Source of the DNA: Uranotaenia lowii
Lineage: Eukaryota > Arthropoda > Insecta > Diptera > Culicidae
Direction of reading: 5' to 3'
Assembly (NCBI RefSeq): GCF_029784155.1
Contig: NC_073692.1
Span: 324,410,406-324,474,405 of the forward strand
Length of the DNA: 64,000 nt
Shown here: positions 48,531 through 64,000 of the stretch, piece by piece
Layout of the letters: the number at the start of each line of letters is the position of its first letter
How positions within the stretch are numbered: position 1 is the stretch's first letter
The notes under the pieces: generated by a model
The model's input: only the letters and a program-made list of their open reading frames with translations
Database searches by the model: none
What the model was told of the DNA's origin: nothing
Program-made: the position numbers and the translations under genes

Positions 48531-49337
48531 TCACAAATAAAAAATATTGATAAACTAGAATAACCACATACAGGGAGTTCAATAGATTCGAATTTAAATT
48601 TAAATAAAGATAATTTAAAATGAATTGGTCAGAACTTCAAAAACATATTCGAATGGAGGTTGGACCTACTTGAATGAACAAATCAACGAATAATAATAAT
48701 CTATCACACCAACTGTTTTGAAAATATTTTACCTAAAATAACTATAACGAATCATAAAGATTTCATATGGATTCAAAATAACTTAACTGAATTTATGCAT
48801 TCTCGAAATTCACTCGGAATTGAACTCCAGATTTGAAGGACTGGGATTCGATAATTTTAAGTGAATTTTTCAAAAAACTAGTTTTTTTTGTATGAAATTG
48901 TCTATAATGATAGATACTTCATCCAAAGAACCCTAATGCAATGGGTTCTTTGGCAATTTGGGCTTAAGCAACATTAAACAAAGTTATGCCATCACAAACT
49001 TAATGTTTTTGTAATGTTCATGATATGGAATAATTCTTTCCTCCACGATTTCAATGAGAATTTTTATTTATGAAAATGGTGCACGATACAACGTTTTGAA
49101 AATTTCGTTCCAAATACCAGAAAGAAAAAAAATTTTAACCCTTTCCTTACCACGAGGTTTTTTCACTTTTTGAAAATAGAAATATCGATTCTCAACCGAA
49201 GTTCTAGAACAAAAGATGCATAATTTAAGTCTACTTTAACGATAAATTTGGATTTTGAAGTGAATCATATTTGCTCCATTGGGAAGGTAACAACACATAG
49301 GGTGCAAATGAAAAATCGCAAAAATACATGGAATTCA
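48531..49337. other. AT-rich non-coding DNA
   Basis: No supported feature. Confidence 0.5.
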
Positions 49338-49532
49338 ATTTTTTTTGTATCAATTATAGTCGATTTAACATCTTTATATTATTTGCGACATATGTATATC
49401 AACGATGCATTTGGCGGATAGTCACTAAAAACTTATCCAGTACAGCTGTGATCGATGTTAACTCTTGGGCTCGAACTCACGGACTTGCCAGAGGAAGCAA
49501 CTGATTTGTCAACTGAGCTATATCACAAGCCC
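49338..49532 (-). mobile_element. tRNA-derived SINE
   Basis: On the minus strand the head starts GGGCTTGTGATATAGCTCAG, with an A box (ATAGCTCAGTTGAC) and a B box (GAGTTCGAGCC, at 49468-49478 on the plus strand). An approximately 130-bp body follows, ending in an A-rich tail near 49338. Head plus unrelated AT-rich body is typical of a SINE moved by LINE machinery. The internal A/B boxes would serve as its Pol III promoter. Confidence 0.75.
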
Positions 49533-50670
49533 AAAAAGTAGACATCATATTCAATTCTAAAATCATAAAACCGATTGTAATCCTTTTTAATGTTTGATGG
49601 AATTTCAAATTTTCAAAATCTAGATCCCTAAATGAAAAATTTAAATAAATTTATAATGTTCATGACTGAGAAGTTTGAATATTCTCGTTCGAGATTCAGA
49701 TTTCGCAAAAAAAAAATTAATAATTATGATGTTTAAGCTGGAATCATGATACATGCTTGATATTTCATGAAAATTAAGATAAAGTATTCCGATTTAAATT
49801 GTCTTTTAGGATTCAGCAAACAAATAAAAATTAGACCTAATATTTTTTTCATAGTTTGTTTTTCATGTAGACATTTTTAATTCAAGATGAGAATATCGAT
49901 AAGTTAAGTGAAACGAGATTGTAATTTATGACTGTTATTTCTAATTTCAATTTTTTTTTATCAGGATATTCATATAGCCTTTGGCATCAGAATCTTAGTT
50001 CTAGTTCCCCCGTCCTTCAAATATTTTTCTAAAAATTGTGGTTTCCCTTCAAACAAAAAAGTTTGAAGAAAACATTCGTTAAATCTGAAATTTTCAGCAA
50101 ATGAAGATGAAAGTTTAGAACATTGATTGAAATTTTTAGCTTAATTTAATTTGTTTTTTACAAATATACCCCTTTGGATCCGAACGCCTCGTAAAAATCT
50201 AGAAGTATATGATTATTTAAAAAACTACTAAAATCAAGGATAGAGCAGTTGTCGGTCGATACTCATGAAAAAAATCTATTTTCTTAATCACATTGATTCT
50301 GTATGCCGTACACAGTACAAAAAAATTTTTTTTGGCCAAATTTAAGAAAACTTGGAATCATAAAAACGTTTGTTGCTTTTTATCTTTATCATAATTTTTG
50401 TATTTTATTCCAATTAATTTACTTCTTTCAAATTTATAACCTGTTTAAAATTTGCCTTTTAATATTAATGTTCTCGTAACTCAACTGAAAACCGTTTTGA
50501 CACAAAAGATTTTTGAAAACTAGTACTAAAAAAAAAAAAATATATCGGATTACTGCTGATTTTTAAAACTTGACTTTTCTTTTCTTGATCATCTTTTTCT
50601 TTTATTAACTTCACTGCTTCCACTTCTTTCTCTTCTTATTATTATTTACTTATTTAATAATTTATTTATT
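49533..50670. other. AT-rich non-coding DNA
   Basis: No supported gene. The last part (from about 50560) may be the 5' untranslated region of the retrotransposon that follows. Confidence 0.4.
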
Positions 50671-50672
50671 GT

Positions 50673-50727
<55 letters not shown>

Positions 50728-50730
50728 TTT
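50671..50730 (+). repeat. (TTTA)n microsatellite
   Basis: About 15 tandem TTTA units, nearly pure, some 60 bp upstream of the retrotransposon ORF1. Confidence 0.95.
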
Positions 50731-50788
50731 TAACAAGTTTGACTTCTTTGGCTTTGAATATCTTGTGTGGTAATCTTGTTTTGTGAAA

Positions 50789-51831
50789 ATGGACGATGAA
50801 ACGAGTGTAGTATGCGTTGATTGTAAAAATGTGGAGATTTGTCTTGATAGGGTCCTCACTTGTGCTTATTGTTTTAAAAGCGTCCATCTCCGTTGTAGGA
50901 ATATTCTTGGTAGCGCAGCTCGAAAAATAAAAAAAACAACCATTTTTTTGTGATGCCAATTGTGCCAACGTGCAACGTCAGGATCAGGAAATGATTATTA
51001 GTACTATAAACAATCAATTAAAAGACATAATTCAAAACGTTGTTGCATCCGAAATGTCTTCTATTGCAACAGAGATGAAATCAGTTACATCTGCTATAGA
51101 GGCATCTCAGGAATTTTTGTCTTCGAAGTTTGAGGAAATTCTTACAGACTTCAAAGACTTAAAATCCCGAAATGAAGCTCTAGAAGCAGAAGTAACTGAT
51201 CTTAAACTAAAATATCCAAACCTCAACACTCATATTTATGCTTTAGAAAAAAACTTGGATAAGATCAATAGAGATGCCGTTGCAAGGAATTGTATGATTT
51301 TTGGATTACCGGTTGAAAGCAAGGAAAATACTCTTGAAATGGTTCAGAAAACTTGCCGCACAATCGGTTATGACCTGAATAACGAAAATATTGAATGCGC
51401 CGTCAGACTTTATTCCTCTAAAAAACCAAATAATTCCATTCCACCAATTAAGTTTTCACTGAAAACTACCACAACAAAGGAAGAAATATTCAGTAAAAAG
51501 CGCTGCTTTGGCAAACTTGCTTCAACAACGATAGACCCTGCACTTACATTTAATGGTAAAGCTACAAACGTTACACTCCGTGATGAGCTGACACCGTTGG
51601 CTATGGAAATTTTGACAGAGCTGCGGGAGTCTCAAGATTCATTGAACATGAAGTATATATGGCCTTGAAGGGGGGGTGCTATACTGGTTAAAAAATCAGA
51701 CGACTCTAAACCTATCTCAATAATGCAAATTTGAACTTAAGAATTTCCTCAGCAAGCATCTGGTCCAATTAGATAATAATGCATCACTTGTTGAAAAAGA
51801 TACGCCCTCCCCTAAACGAAAAAGAAACTAA
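50789..51831 (+). pseudogene. ORF1 of a non-LTR retrotransposon, broken (PHD finger, coiled coil, RNA-binding domain)
   Basis: ATG at 50789 opens a PHD-type zinc finger: C9-x2-C12, C25-x2-C28 and H33-x2-C36 in the first frame, then F-F-C-D-A-N-C after a frameshift in a T7 run near 50943-50949. The frame then runs to 51666. It holds a heptad-rich coiled coil, then an RNA-binding region with R-N-C-M-I-F-G-L-P, and a C-terminal L-R-D-E-L-T-P...M-K-Y-I-W-P segment as in L1-ORF1/FP-type proteins. A TGA at 51666 interrupts what should continue as G-G-A-I-L-V-K-K. A further indel precedes the basic C-terminus P-S-P-K-R-K-R-N and the TAA at 51829. ORF1 proteins coat element RNA as chaperones. The PHD finger suggests a CR1-like group (inferred). 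Confidence 0.8.
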
Positions 51832-51882
51832 ACGTCAGCGTTTTTTTTCCAGTAAATTTTTTTTTTTTAATTATTATATACA

Positions 51883-64000
<12,118 letters not shown>

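Noticed and set aside
49468..49532. Functional tRNA gene
   Set aside because: A and B boxes are present, but the fold is incomplete and a SINE-like body and A-rich tail follow.

Overview
This window is AT-rich, gene-poor eukaryotic DNA, most likely from a mosquito or related dipteran. The evidence is the element repertoire: Helitrons that open with a TCTG run and end in a hairpin plus CTAG, hAT elements and hAT-type MITEs with exact 8-bp target duplications, a Tc1/mariner-like transposase relic with an MDDETY block, tRNA-derived SINEs, and non-LTR retrotransposons. I see no bacterial genes, operons, rRNA or CRISPR. No intact host protein-coding gene can be supported. The only convincing coding matches are transposon-derived: a reverse transcriptase ORF at 15471-16727 (minus), a broken ORF1 at 50789-51831 (plus), and a transposase relic near 39907-40262 (minus).

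Layout. 1-8.6 kb: a foldback MITE, a poly-G relic, a MITE with ACCCCG termini, and an old Helitron (about 5370-7004) carrying two nested MITEs. One of these is a TTAA-flanked MITE whose empty site can be read from a sister Helitron. A more GC-balanced, possibly host-derived island (7080-8562) ends in a good splice-donor match. 8.9-17.8 kb: a dense nest. An 8-bp-TSD element (8945-11021) holds a second 8-bp-TSD MITE. A short Helitron (11079-13584) is split by a 1,986-bp hAT-type element. A 4,080-bp hAT-type element (13722-17801) holds a 5'-truncated retrotransposon. 17.8-30.7 kb: mostly uninformative AT-rich DNA with GC-balanced islands, a MITE and a tRNA-like element. 30.8-33.7 kb: a 2.96-kb array of a 9-bp unit. 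33.8-45.2 kb: islands, several TA- or TAA-flanked MITEs, and a foldback-like inverted structure. 45.9-48.5 kb: a composite Helitron with two 3' subterminal regions. 49.3-51.9 kb: a SINE and the ORF1 of a PHD-finger retrotransposon. 51.9 kb to the window end: an almost pure (AAT)n array of at least 10 kb, split by a complete 2,041-bp Helitron.

Two points stand out. The (AAT)n array begins in frame with Asn codons just after an ATG, 51 nt downstream of the ORF1 stop, so it may have grown from a codon run at the start of the retrotransposon's ORF2. The complete Helitron sits inside this array, and its two flanks rejoin into perfectly phased (AAT)n. All very long open frames in the two arrays (poly-Asn, poly-Ile, poly-Tyr, poly-Leu, Met-Thr-Lys and so on) are products of the repeats, not genes.
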